Of a stretch of 54,257 bases of DNA, positions 24,181-32,529 are shown one piece after another. The DNA lies in contig DLQW01000051.1 of assembly GCA_002474405.1 (NCBI GenBank), forward strand, positions 1-54,257, given 5' to 3'. The stretch is from Christensenella sp. UBA7597 (GTDB lineage: Bacteria > Bacillota > Clostridia > Christensenellales > Borkfalkiaceae). A program made the translations under genes and the position numbers. Each line of letters opens with the position of its first letter. The stretch's first letter is position 1. The notes under the pieces were generated by a model. It saw nothing but the letters and a program-made list of their open reading frames with translations, was not told the origin of the DNA and did no database searches.

Positions 24181-26205
24181 TCAGCCCAGCCGCGTTCCGT
24201 CGTTCACGTCGTTTTCCGGACAAATCAGCGCGAATTTTCCGTCGGCGTCCTCCGCCGCTAAAATCATGCCCTCCGAAAGCACGCCGCAAAGCTTCACGGG
24301 CTTCAGGTTGGTTACGAACACCACTTTTTTGCCGATGAGCTCTTCGGGCTTGAAATGTTTCGCGATGCCCGATACCACCGAGCGCGTTTCGTCGCCGAAT
24401 TTCACCGTTTCGTGCAGCAGTTTCGAAGATTTTTCCACTTTCTCGCACGCCACGATTTCGCCTACCTGCAAACGCACCTTTTCGAAGTCGTCCAGAGAAA
24501 TTTCCGTAACTTCTTCCGCTTCTTTTTCCGTCTTTTCTTCGTTCATTTTCTTTTTCTCCGCATTCTTTCCGCCGTCCTCTTCCGCGGCTCCTCCCGCGGC
24601 GGCAATCTGCTGCGCGCGGATTTTTTCGATCTCCGGCAGCAACTGTTTCATATCCGCCCGCGCAAACAACGGCGCGCACTCCGTAACGGTAACGGTTTTC
24701 TGCGCCGCAAATACGCCGCACTCTTCAAACGTGCGTTCTTCCGCGCCGAACGCCGCCAGAATTTTCCCGCTTGTACCGGGCAAAAACGGCGAAAGCAGCG
24801 AAGCGCCCGTCGTAATCGCCTGCGAAAGATTGTACAGCACGTCGTTCAGCCTGTCTTTGTTCGCCTCGTCTTTGGCAAGCACCCAGGGCGCCGTTTCGTC
24901 GATGTACTTGTTCGCGCGGCGGAATACCGCCATAATCGCCGAAAGCGCGTCCGCGATTCTCAGTTCGTCGCCTTTCTTTATCACCGTTTCCGCGGCGGAA
25001 GTCGCCACGGCTTTGAAATCTTCGTCCGTGCCCTCGTTTGCCGCGCCCTCGCGCAACGCCACCGTGCCGCCGAAGTATTTTTTAATCATCGCCACCGTGC
25101 GCGATACAAGGTTGCCCAGCACGTTCGCAAGGTCGGAATTGTATTTTTCGGTGAACAGCTCCCACGAAATCATGCCGTCGTCGTCAAACGGCATCTCGTG
25201 CAGCACGTAATATCTCGTGGCGTCCACGCCGAACAGGCGGTTCAGATCGTCCGAATATATCACGTTGCCCTTCGATTTGCTCATCTTGTCGTCACCCGAT
25301 AACAGCCACGGGTGCCCGAAAATCTGTTTCGGCAGCGGCAACCCAAGCGCCATCAGGAAGATGGGCCAGTAAATGGTATGGAAGCGCAGAATGTCTTTGC
25401 CGATAAGGTGCAAATCGGCAGGCCACAGCTTCGCGAAATTTTCCGAAGGATTGTTCACATCGTAGCCGATGCCCGTGATATAGTTCGTCAGTGCGTCCAC
25501 CCACACGTACACCACGTGCCTTTTATCGAAGTCCACGGGAATCCCCCACTTGAACGACGTGCGCGATACGCACAAATCCTGCAAGCCTTTTTTCAGGAAG
25601 TTGTTCATCATCTCGTTCTTGCGCGAAGCGGGGCGGATGAAATCGGGGTGCGTTTCGATGTATTCCGTCAGGCGGTCGGCATACTTGCCCATTTTAAAGA
25701 AGTACGCCTCTTCCTTTTCGCGCTTTACTTCCCTGCCGCAATCGGGGCACTTGCCGTCTGCCAGCTGGCTTTCCGTGAAGAACGATTCGCACGGCGTGCA
25801 ATACCAGCCCTCATAGCTGCCCTTATAAATATCGCCCTGCTCGTAAAATTTACGGAAGATATCCGCCACTACTTTTTCGTGATCCTTGTCCGTAGTGCGG
25901 ATAAATTTGTTATAGCTCATGCCCACGCTGTCCCAGATGCGGCGGATTTCGGCGGAAACCTTGTCCACGTACTGTTGCGGCGTAACGCCCGCGGCGGCGG
26001 CTTTTTCCTCTATCTTCTGCCCGTGCTCGTCCGTGCCCGTCTGCAAAAATACCTCGTAGCCCTCTTTGCGTTTGAAACGGGCGATCGCGTCCGCCAGAAT
26101 CGCCTCGTAGGTGTTGCCGATATGCGGCTTGCCCGAAGCGTAGGCGATTGCCGTCGTCATATAAAATTTGCCTTTGTTTTCAGCGGCGTTTCGTTTTTCT
26201 GCCAT
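24181..26205 (-). CDS. metG: Methionyl-tRNA synthetase
   Basis: Charges tRNA-Met. 674 residues from ATG 26205, chosen for GGAGGAG just upstream; the longer frame would pass through the promoter. Motifs: HIGN signature near residue 28; CXXC zinc knuckle pair (CTPCESFF..CPDCGR); KMSKS (DKMSKSKGN); anticodon-binding helical domain; a Glu/Lys-rich linker; then a C-terminal EMAP/tRNA-binding domain (VGEIVACEKVEKSSKLLHETVKFG) used for dimerisation in this class. First gene of metG-tatD-radical SAM. Confidence 0.97.
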   Translation of the reverse strand: MAEKRNAAENKGKFYMTTAIAYASGKPHIGNTYEAILADAIARFKRKEGYEVFLQTGTDEHGQKIEEKAAAAGVTPQQYVDKVSAEIRRIWDSVGMSYNKFIRTTDKDHEKVVADIFRKFYEQGDIYKGSYEGWYCTPCESFFTESQLADGKCPDCGREVKREKEEAYFFKMGKYADRLTEYIETHPDFIRPASRKNEMMNNFLKKGLQDLCVSRTSFKWGIPVDFDKRHVVYVWVDALTNYITGIGYDVNNPSENFAKLWPADLHLIGKDILRFHTIYWPIFLMALGLPLPKQIFGHPWLLSGDDKMSKSKGNVIYSDDLNRLFGVDATRYYVLHEMPFDDDGMISWELFTEKYNSDLANVLGNLVSRTVAMIKKYFGGTVALREGAANEGTDEDFKAVATSAAETVIKKGDELRIADALSAIMAVFRRANKYIDETAPWVLAKDEANKDRLNDVLYNLSQAITTGASLLSPFLPGTSGKILAAFGAEERTFEECGVFAAQKTVTVTECAPLFARADMKQLLPEIEKIRAQQIAAAGGAAEEDGGKNAEKKKMNEEKTEKEAEEVTEISLDDFEKVRLQVGEIVACEKVEKSSKLLHETVKFGDETRSVVSGIAKHFKPEELIGKKVVFVTNLKPVKLCGVLSEGMILAAEDADGKFALICPENDVNDGTRLG

Positions 26206-26256
26206 AATCTCCTCCGTGCGCCGTCCGGCAGGAGCCGGAACGGAAGTACGCTTTTT

Positions 26257-26285
26257 ATTATACCCCGTTTTCCGTAAAAAGTAAA
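26257..26285 (-). promoter_or_regulatory. Promoter of metG
   Basis: Minus strand: TTTACT (26285-26280), 17-bp spacer, TATAAT (26262-26257). No T-box element is visible in the short leader. Confidence 0.8.
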
Positions 26286-26316
26286 GCGTTTTTCGCACGG
26301 TAGCGCCCGCGCCGGC

Positions 26317-26346
26317 GAATAAAGGCAACGCCGCCGTTCATACAAT
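26317..26346 (+). promoter_or_regulatory. Candidate SigE-type sporulation promoter of spmAB
   Basis: GAATAAA (26317-26323), 15-bp spacer, CATACAAT (26339-26346). The -10 matches the mother-cell SigE consensus CATACAAT exactly and the -35 partly. The predicted start coincides with the ATG at 26352, which would make the mRNA leaderless. Confidence 0.55.
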
Positions 26347-26351
26347 ATTTT

Positions 26352-26972
26352 ATGAACGTTTTATTCGCCGCGGTTTTCATTGTTTCCGCCGCGCTTTTAC
26401 TCTTCACCGCCCCGCAGGAATTTCTGCCCGCGCTGCTATCCGCCGCGTCCTCCTCGTCGACGCTTTGCCTCGCGCTTCTTTCCTCCTACGCCGTATTCTG
26501 CGGATTATCCGCTTTGTGGGAAAAATCGGGCGTTACCTCCGCGCTTTCCAAGCTTCTGCGCCGCCCCGTAAAACGGCTTTTCAAATCGGACGATCCACGG
26601 TTTGCCGAAAGCGTGTGCATGAATATTTCGGCAAACCTTCTCGGCATAGGCGCGCTCGCCACTCCGTACGGCGTGCGGGCGGCGCACCTCCTTGACGGCG
26701 CGACGCATATCGGCGAAAACAGGCGCGAATACGCGCTTGCCATACTCTTTACGTTAAACGCGGCTTCGCTGCAGATCGTACCCACGTCCGTCATCGCGCT
26801 GCGCACCGCGGCGGGCAGCGCCGCTCCCTCTTCCGTGGTGCTGCCTATCCTTTTGTCCTCGGCGTTTTTTCTCGCGCTCGCCCTGCCCTGCACGAAACTG
26901 GTTTACGGCGCGAAACTCTCTTTGCCCGCGCGCAAAAAGCGCGGAATCGAAATCGGACGGGTGAAAGCATGA
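26352..26972 (+). CDS. spmA: Spore maturation protein A
   Basis: 206-residue membrane protein of the nucleoside-recognition (Gate) fold family; in Bacillus, SpmA and SpmB are needed for spore core dehydration. Motifs: MNISANLLGIGALATPYGVRA and LNAASLQIVPTSVIALRTAAGS, with several hydrophobic helices. No Shine-Dalgarno is visible before ATG 26352; alignment with Bacillus SpmA from memory supports this start. Its last codons overlap spmB (ATGA). Divergent from metG. Confidence 0.9.
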   Translation: MNVLFAAVFIVSAALLLFTAPQEFLPALLSAASSSSTLCLALLSSYAVFCGLSALWEKSGVTSALSKLLRRPVKRLFKSDDPRFAESVCMNISANLLGIGALATPYGVRAAHLLDGATHIGENRREYALAILFTLNAASLQIVPTSVIALRTAAGSAAPSSVVLPILLSSAFFLALALPCTKLVYGAKLSLPARKKRGIEIGRVKA

Positions 26973-27481
26973 AAATCGCGGCATGCCTGATTCCGGCACT
27001 GTTTCTCATCACGTTCGTATACGCGTCGATCAGAAAAGTGAACGTATATGAAACGTTTATCGGCGGCGTGAAAAAAGCCCCGCCGCTCATTCTTTCCGTT
27101 TTTCCCTATATCGCGGCGGTGATGATGCTTTCCGCGCTGTTTGAAAAAAGCGGCTTGCAAGCGGCGTTTCTGGAAAAAGCCGCGCCGCTTTTCGCCGCGG
27201 CGGGCGTGCCCGCGGAACTTTCGGAACTCATCCTCGTAAAGCCGCTTTCCGGCAGCGGCGCCACAGCGGTGTTATCGCGCGTGCTCGCCGCCCACGGCAC
27301 CGACAGTTACATCGGCAGATGCGCCTGCGTGATTTTCGGCGGCAACGAAACTATCTTTTACGTGAGCGCGGTTTATTTTTCCGGCGTGAAGCATAAAAAA
27401 ATCACCGCGGCGGTAATCATCTGCGTGATTTCTTACCTGTTTTCGGTGATTTTTGCCTGTTTTTTGTGCAGAATTATGTGA
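26969..27481 (+). CDS. spmB: Spore maturation protein B
   Basis: 170-residue membrane partner of SpmA from the same fold family. Motifs: NVYETFIGGVKKAPPLIL, YIAAVMMLSALFEKSG, LVKPLSGSGATAVLSRVL and FGGNETIFYVSAVYF. The ATG overlaps the spmA stop by 4 nt, so the pair is translationally coupled. The phased T-tract array starts right after the stop. Confidence 0.92.
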   Translation: MKIAACLIPALFLITFVYASIRKVNVYETFIGGVKKAPPLILSVFPYIAAVMMLSALFEKSGLQAAFLEKAAPLFAAAGVPAELSELILVKPLSGSGATAVLSRVLAAHGTDSYIGRCACVIFGGNETIFYVSAVYFSGVKHKKITAAVIICVISYLFSVIFACFLCRIM

Positions 27482-27602
27482 TTTTTCGCTTGTTTTTACG
27501 CGTTTTTTGCAGCTTTTTTTACGTTTTTTGCCTTATTTTCGCACGTTTTTGCGCATTTTTCCGGCGTTTTTTACGTGTTTTTACGCCGTTTTTTCCGTTT
27601 TT
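27482..27602. other. Array of 12 helically phased T-tracts (predicted curved DNA)
   Basis: Twelve runs of 4-7 Ts on the plus strand, separated by CG-rich triplets or tetramers. Their centres (27484, 27495, 27505.5, 27517, 27525.5, 27537.5, 27548, 27558, 27569.5, 27580, 27591.5, 27600) average 10.5 bp apart, one helical turn. No hairpin or gene is seen. It exactly fills the gap between convergent spmB and rsmI. Confidence 0.8.
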
Positions 27603-28410
27603 ATAAGCTTAAATCCACGGAAAAAGGATACAGTTCGGACTTCGTTACGCCCCTGTCTTTCGCCGCCATTTTTACGGCTTCCTTTTTTTCATACCCCGCG
27701 CGCATGTAGTGCAGAATATGCTCCTTTTCGGTGAGCGAGCACAGCGGATTTTCTCTTTTTTCCGCGCTCGCCACCACCAGCACGTATTCGCCGCGTTTTT
27801 CGCCGGGCAAGCCCTCGCTTAAACGGAACGCCGTGCATTCCTCGTGAATTTTCGTGATTTCGCGCACCGCCGCCGCCCGCCGTTCGCCGAACGCTTCGTA
27901 CATCGCGCGCACGTCGCCGTCGATGTCCTGCGGCGCCTCGTGAAACAGCAGCGTGGCTTCCGTATCCTTATATTTTTCCAGCACGGCGCGCTTTTCGCCT
28001 TTCTTTTCCGGCAGAAATCCCACGAACAGAAATTTATCGGCGGGCAAGCCCGATAAAATCAGCGCGCAAAGCGCCGCGTTGGCGCCCGGAATCACCGTAT
28101 AGGGCACGCCCTTTTCTTTCAGCACCGCGCACACGATGTTGCCGGGATCGGATACGACGGGCATGCCCGCGTCCGATACGACGGCGACGTTTTTGCCCGA
28201 AAGCGCCGCCGCCGCGATTTTTTCCGCCGCCTGTCGTTCGTTGAATTTATGGCAGGCGTACAGCGGCTTTCTGATTTCGTACGCGTTTAACAGCCTGAGC
28301 GTGTGGCGCGTATCTTCGCAGTAAATTTCGTCCGCGTTTTTTAACGTTTCCACCGCGCGGTAGGTGATGTCGCCGAGGTTTCCGATCGGCGTGGCTACAA
28401 AGCTGACCAT
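27601..28410 (-). CDS. rsmI: 16S rRNA (cytidine(1402)-2'-O)-methyltransferase
   Basis: SAM-dependent tetrapyrrole-methylase-fold enzyme that 2'-O-methylates C1402 of 16S rRNA. 269 residues with hallmarks FVATPIGNLGDITYRAVE, CEDTRHTLRLL, VVSDAGMPVVSDPG, PGANAALCALILSGLP and FVGFLPEK. GGGAGG lies about 10 nt before the ATG. It sits 22 nt after trmN6, a common Firmicutes pairing. Confidence 0.96.
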   Translation of the reverse strand: MVSFVATPIGNLGDITYRAVETLKNADEIYCEDTRHTLRLLNAYEIRKPLYACHKFNERQAAEKIAAAALSGKNVAVVSDAGMPVVSDPGNIVCAVLKEKGVPYTVIPGANAALCALILSGLPADKFLFVGFLPEKKGEKRAVLEKYKDTEATLLFHEAPQDIDGDVRAMYEAFGERRAAAVREITKIHEECTAFRLSEGLPGEKRGEYVLVVASAEKRENPLCSLTEKEHILHYMRAGYEKKEAVKMAAKDRGVTKSELYPFSVDLSL

Positions 28411-28432
28411 GTTTTTCTTTCCTCCCGTTGAT

Positions 28433-29146
28433 TCAGTCCGTCGTGGCGCCCGTTTTTGCCGTGTTTACCAGTACGGGCAGCACCTCTGCGCCCGGTTTGC
28501 CGCCGTATACCGCCTCGATAAGCACGAGGTACGGCTGCGCCGCGGGGCTGCCCGAAACAAACTGCATTCTTTTTACGGCGAAGCCGTTTCTGTCCAGCGC
28601 GGCGATTGTTTCCGCCGCCCGCGACGCCTTATGGCAAAGCGCGAACCTGCCGCCGAATTTCAGCGCGCGCTTCGCCGCCTTTACGATTTCTTCCAGCGTG
28701 ATTTCGATTTCTTTGCGGCAGACCGCCTTTTCGTACCGTTCGTTTTCGAACCCGCCCGTTTCGTACGGAGGATTGCATAACACCAGCGAAAATTTTCCGT
28801 TGTATTCCTTGGGAAAATCCTGCAGTCTGCCCGTAACGAACGAGAAATTTTCAAAGCCGTTCTTTTCCGCCGTGAGCCGCGCGAGGCGCATTAAATTTTC
28901 CTGCAGTTCGAACAGCGTGAAACGCAGCCCCGCCCCCTCGTTGAGAAGAAAAAAATGAAACGCCACGATGCCGCAGCCGCTGCAGAAATCCGCAACGTTA
29001 TCGCCCTTTTTCGCGCGGGCGAACCGGGATAACAGCACCGAATCGGACGTGAAACGATACAGATTTTTATCCTGATAAATCACGCGGGAAAATCCGAGAT
29101 CTTCCGCGACGATGGTTTCGTTTCCGCCGACGTTTGTTTTTTCCAT
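28433..29146 (-). CDS. tRNA1(Val) (adenine(37)-N6)-methyltransferase-like (YabB/TrmN6 family)
   Basis: 237-residue class I SAM methyltransferase. Motif I ADFCSGCGIVAF, acidic ELQEN, and catalytic NPPY (LVLCNPPYETGG) identify an N6-adenine methyltransferase of the YabB/TrmN6 group. ATG 29146 is chosen (GGAG 6 nt upstream); an in-frame TTG at 29161 has no site. The only visible promoter upstream is that of ferredoxin, with a terminator between, so expression may rely on readthrough. Followed by rsmI. Confidence 0.88.
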   Translation of the reverse strand: MEKTNVGGNETIVAEDLGFSRVIYQDKNLYRFTSDSVLLSRFARAKKGDNVADFCSGCGIVAFHFFLLNEGAGLRFTLFELQENLMRLARLTAEKNGFENFSFVTGRLQDFPKEYNGKFSLVLCNPPYETGGFENERYEKAVCRKEIEITLEEIVKAAKRALKFGGRFALCHKASRAAETIAALDRNGFAVKRMQFVSGSPAAQPYLVLIEAVYGGKPGAEVLPVLVNTAKTGATTD

Positions 29147-29162
29147 GTTCTTCTCCGCCAAG

Positions 29163-29194
29163 AAAAAAGCGCAGGCAATAATTTCCCCGCGCTT
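29163..29194 (-). terminator. Terminator after ferredoxin, directly before trmN6-like gene
   Basis: Minus strand: AAGCGCGGG / CCTGCGCTT (one G-T pair), 10-nt loop, then TTTTTT. It ends 17 nt before the ATG at 29146. Confidence 0.75.
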
Positions 29195-29247
29195 CTCTTC
29201 TTTTGTGTGCTTAAAAGGGTTGCCCCTTTATAAGGCAAGTTCAATGC

Positions 29248-29418
29248 TTACTCGGCTTTGATAGCGCCGGTGGGGCATCCGTCTTCGCAAGCGCCGCAAT
29301 CAACGCATACGTCGGGATCTACCACATATCCGTTTCCGCCGGGAGCAATCGCTCCTACGGGGCAGGTTTCCGCGCAAGCGCCGCAAGCTACGCATTCCTC
29401 GGTGATTTTGTGTGCCAT
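29248..29418 (-). CDS. 2[4Fe-4S] ferredoxin
   Basis: 56-residue clostridial-type ferredoxin, a low-potential cytoplasmic electron carrier. Two complete cluster motifs are present: CVACGACAETCP and CVDCGACEDGCP, each CX2CX2CX3CP, in the usual pseudo-twofold repeat with PVGAI / PTGAI. The ATG at 29418 follows GGGAGG by 8 nt; a longer frame has no site. It has its own promoter (29452-29480) and terminator. Confidence 0.97.
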   Translation of the reverse strand: MAHKITEECVACGACAETCPVGAIAPGGNGYVVDPDVCVDCGACEDGCPTGAIKAE

Positions 29419-29451
29419 AATACTTACCTCCCATGGGAAATTTGTGATAAT

Positions 29452-29480
29452 ATTATACCACATTTTTTTCCGCTCGTAAA
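29452..29480 (-). promoter_or_regulatory. Promoter of ferredoxin gene
   Basis: Minus strand: TTTACG (29480-29475), 17-bp spacer, TATAAT (29457-29452). Six A-tracts (T-runs on plus, 29482-29540) lie immediately upstream, a possible UP element or bend. Confidence 0.82.
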
Positions 29481-29544
29481 CTTTTTCGACGTGCTTTTTT
29501 CTGCTTTTTTTACTATTTTTCGTGAAATTTTCCTTTTTTTAGCA

Positions 29545-29560
29545 GTTAGCATAAGCTAAC
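29545..29560. repeat. 16-bp inverted repeat GTTAGC-ataa-GCTAAC
   Basis: Perfect 6-bp arms with a 4-nt spacer; a further GGCTAAC occurs at about 29577. No T-run follows on either strand, so it does not look like an intrinsic terminator. It is an operator-like dyad or a 3'-end hairpin of the esterase gene. Confidence 0.4.
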
Positions 29561-29611
29561 ACATAAAGTTGTTTCAGGCTAACCGAACGAATACGACTTT
29601 CCGGGCTGATT

Positions 29612-30430
29612 TTATTCTACAAGCCACCCCGGCAAATCGAAAGATTCGCTTAAATAAGCAAGCGTGGGCACATCGAAATGCGAAGCGCCGTCGAATACGG
29701 TGATTTCCGCATCGGCGCCTTGCTCTTTCAGCGCGGCAATCATTTTTTGCGAGGCTTCCGGGGAAACGATGGTATCCGCCGAACCGACGAACGCGCGCAC
29801 CGGAAGATTCGACAATGCCGAAACGTTTGCTTGCGTTACGGTAACGCTGCCGCTGAGCGGCGCTATCTTATAAAACAAATCCGGCATCGCCGCGGCAACG
29901 CCCCACGTGCCTGTTCCTCCCATACTGTGCCCCGTAAGCGAAATTTTTTCTGCGTTTGCGCGCACTTCCCCGGAAATACTTTGAATCAATGTTTTCAGCG
30001 CGGCGGAAACATCCGTCCATCCTTTTTTATTTCCGGAGAGCTGCGGCATAAGCACATATGCGGAAGGAGAAAGTTTTCCGTCCTTCAGATATTCCGGGAA
30101 CCCATTCCCGGAATACAGCAAAGAAAGATCGTCGCCTTTTCCGCTGCCGCCGTGCAGATACACAATCAGCGGAAGATTTTCCGTTGCGTTTTTAGGCGTG
30201 TATAAACAGTAGTTCATCTTTATAGCGCCGGAAACGAACGTTTTTTCTTCAAACTTCGACGGTGTTTCTTCCGGTTCGTTCTGCTTGGATTCATCGCCCG
30301 TTTCACCGCTCTGTGCACCGTCTCCGGACACGGAATTATCCGATGCCGCGCCGGGATTTCCGCCGCGCGAACAAGAACAAAACGTTGCAGCGAGCATCAG
30401 AATCAATAATGCTTTCGATAACTTTTTCAT
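29612..30430 (-). CDS. Lipoprotein alpha/beta-hydrolase (esterase-like)
   Basis: 272 residues. The signal peptide MKKLSKALLILMLAATFCSC ends at a lipobox-like Cys, followed by a Ser/Gly/Glu-rich linker (about 22-62). The hydrolase domain shows LIVYLHGGSGKG (oxyanion region), GHSMGG (nucleophile Ser), GSADTIVSPE (Asp) and SHFD (His). It resembles the phospholipase/carboxylesterase and PHB-depolymerase-like group; the substrate is unknown. AAAGGAG lies 7 nt before ATG 30430. It starts 40 nt after the cysteine desulfurase stop and probably shares its transcript. Confidence 0.85.
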   Translation of the reverse strand: MKKLSKALLILMLAATFCSCSRGGNPGAASDNSVSGDGAQSGETGDESKQNEPEETPSKFEEKTFVSGAIKMNYCLYTPKNATENLPLIVYLHGGSGKGDDLSLLYSGNGFPEYLKDGKLSPSAYVLMPQLSGNKKGWTDVSAALKTLIQSISGEVRANAEKISLTGHSMGGTGTWGVAAAMPDLFYKIAPLSGSVTVTQANVSALSNLPVRAFVGSADTIVSPEASQKMIAALKEQGADAEITVFDGASHFDVPTLAYLSESFDLPGWLVE

Positions 30431-30470
30431 ACTCTTCTCCTTTGCATGCAATCGAAAACGGTTGTAGTCG

Positions 30471-31631
30471 TTATTTTTTTTCACGCAGATTTCCCGCAAG
30501 CTCGCCGATGAGCGCCGCCGCCCGCACGATTTCCTCTTTGGTGTTGTGTTTGCCGAAACTCAGACGGAAAGAATCGCGCGCCTGTTCTTCCGTAAGCCCC
30601 GCCGCCGTCAGCACGCGGCTGGGACGGACGTCCCCTCCCGCGCACGCGGCGCCCGCCGAAGCGGCGACGCCGCGAAGATCGAGCAGGGATAACATGGCGG
30701 CGTTTTCCGCGCCGTCGGTGCGTACGTTTAAAATCGGCGGAACGCAGTCCTGCCCGTCGCCGCCGTTGATGCGCACGAACGGAAAGCGCGAAATTTCTTT
30801 AAGAAACAGCGCTTTGAGCGCGAGAATTTTTTCGTTTGCCTCGTCCATTTCCGTCACGGCTTTTTCGTACGCCGTCGCCGCGCCCACGGCGCCCGCCACG
30901 TTTACCGTGCCCGCGCGGAAGCCCTGTTCCTGTTCGCCGCCGACAAGCACCCTTTCCGTCGGCGTGCCGCCCCGGACGTACAGGACGCCCGTGCCTTTGG
31001 GACCGTAAAATTTATGCGCGGAAAAGCTGAGATAATCGGCGCCGAGCCGCCGCACGTTCAGCGAGAGATAGGGCGCCGCCTGCACCGCGTCCGTAAAAAA
31101 CGCGGCGCCGTGCGCGTGCGCGATTTCCGCCGCCTCTTTCACGGGCTGGACGGTGCCCAGCTCGTTGCTTGCGTACATTACGGCGACGAGCGCCGCGGAA
31201 TCGTCTACGTTTTCTTCCAGATAAGAAAGGTTGATTCTGCCGCGCGAATCCACGGGAATCACATACGTTTCGAAGCCTTCTTCCGCCGCCAGTTTTTCGG
31301 CGGGAACCATGACGGCGTGGTGTTCGGCGGCGGAAACGAAAATTTTATTTCTGCCGCGTTTTTTCTGCGCGCGCGCCGCGCCGAACACGGCGAGGTTATC
31401 CGCTTCGGTGCCGCCCGAAGTGAAATACACCTCGTTATCGTTCGCGCCGATCAGCCGCGCGATGACGCCGCGCGCTTCATCCAGCGCGCCCATCGCCTTT
31501 CTGCCGAAATAGTGCTGAGAATTGGCGTTGCCGTACGTCTGCGTGAAATACGGCAGCATTTTTTGCAGCACCTCCTCATCCAGCGGGGTGGTTGCCGCGT
31601 GATCGAGATAAATTCTTTCCTGAGCTTCCAT
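30471..31631 (-). CDS. Cysteine desulfurase (NifS/IscS family)
   Basis: PLP enzyme that removes sulfur from cysteine for Fe-S cluster or thio-cofactor assembly. 386 residues with YLDHAATTPL, TSGGTEADN, H104 (EHHA), PLP Lys207 (SFSAHKFYGPKG) and the persulfide-forming Cys330 in SAGAACAGG. ATG 31631 is preceded by GGAAGGA; the longer frame crosses the promoter. No IscU scaffold gene is adjacent. Its partner (tRNA thiolation, Fe-S or NAD synthesis) cannot be told. Confidence 0.93.
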   Translation of the reverse strand: MEAQERIYLDHAATTPLDEEVLQKMLPYFTQTYGNANSQHYFGRKAMGALDEARGVIARLIGANDNEVYFTSGGTEADNLAVFGAARAQKKRGRNKIFVSAAEHHAVMVPAEKLAAEEGFETYVIPVDSRGRINLSYLEENVDDSAALVAVMYASNELGTVQPVKEAAEIAHAHGAAFFTDAVQAAPYLSLNVRRLGADYLSFSAHKFYGPKGTGVLYVRGGTPTERVLVGGEQEQGFRAGTVNVAGAVGAATAYEKAVTEMDEANEKILALKALFLKEISRFPFVRINGGDGQDCVPPILNVRTDGAENAAMLSLLDLRGVAASAGAACAGGDVRPSRVLTAAGLTEEQARDSFRLSFGKHNTKEEIVRAAALIGELAGNLREKK

Positions 31632-31686
31632 AAACGTTTTCCTTCCGTTTTTTTCGCCGGAACGACGAACAAAACCGATTTTACTC

Positions 31687-31715
31687 ATTATACAGATTTC
31701 GGGGCGGATTGTCAA
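31687..31715 (-). promoter_or_regulatory. Consensus promoter of the cysteine desulfurase gene
   Basis: Minus strand: TTGACA (31715-31710), 17-bp spacer, TATAAT (31692-31687). Both hexamers are perfect. Confidence 0.88.
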
Positions 31716-32000
31716 ATCAAACGGCGCGGCGGCGGAAAAATTTTTGCCGCGAAATACGGCGCGATGCCCGCGATTCGGCTTTTTTCAACGTTTTTTGCCC
31801 GATTTTTATCATTTTTTCGGGCGAAAAATCCGCTTTCGACAATCAAAGTTTTTTTTCGACAAAATAAGACACGCAAAACGGCGCGGAATGAGTTTCTGCG
31901 GGCGGAAATTTGTGTTATACTATTTATGCGACCGGGAAAAGCGACAAAAAACGGGATTTCGCCTCTGCCGATCGACAAAAACATACAAGGAGAACTACTT

Positions 32001-32513
32001 ATGAAATTCATCACCATAGAACATTTACGGCGCTTCGATTCGCTTGCCGCAACGTGGAACGATTCTTATGCGGACAAGCCCCGTTCGGCGCTGGCTCTCG
32101 CCGAAAAGGAACTGCTGGAACAAATTTTCGCCGCAAGCGCGATGACGGGATTCGCGATGAGACGACTGCCCGAAAAGTTTGACGAGGACGAAATTTTCGA
32201 ACGGCGACTTTTAAACGTTGCGGAAAAAAACGGCTCCGTTTATTTTTCTCTTGAAAACGGAGAACTGATTTTGGACAAACCCGAATTTCTCGAACGGGAA
32301 GAAAGCGATTCGCCCGCCGCCCGCACGATACTGAAAGCGTTTGAATTACATATCCTTGCCGACCGTTTTCAGGTGCATCTGTTGCTTGGCGACGAGCCCG
32401 AAGAAAACGAAAAGGCTGCCTTACAAAAAGGCGCGGACGACGTTACGTTTCCGCGCTATCGTTATCTTACGGCGAATTGCGCTTCGCTGCGGTTCGTAAA
32501 AAAAGCCGCGTAA
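32001..32513 (+). CDS. Protein of unknown function, 170 aa
   Basis: I do not recognise it. The protein is soluble, acidic and largely helical, with EHLRRFDSLAATWNDSYADKPR at the start and repeated acidic patches (EKFDEDEIFERR, LGDEPEENEK), and no signal peptide or metal motif. The start is well supported: AAGGAG (31987-31992) lies 8 nt before the ATG. A weak promoter may be TTTCTG (31893-31898) / TATACT (31916-31921). The 285 nt between the desulfurase promoter and this gene hold nothing else I can name. Confidence 0.65.
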   Translation: MKFITIEHLRRFDSLAATWNDSYADKPRSALALAEKELLEQIFAASAMTGFAMRRLPEKFDEDEIFERRLLNVAEKNGSVYFSLENGELILDKPEFLEREESDSPAARTILKAFELHILADRFQVHLLLGDEPEENEKAALQKGADDVTFPRYRYLTANCASLRFVKKAA

Positions 32514-32529
32514 TTTTTTAAGGCGGCGG

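Noticed and set aside
26206..26262. T-box riboswitch before metG
   Set aside because: The leader between promoter and start codon is under 60 nt and has no T-box sequence or terminator.
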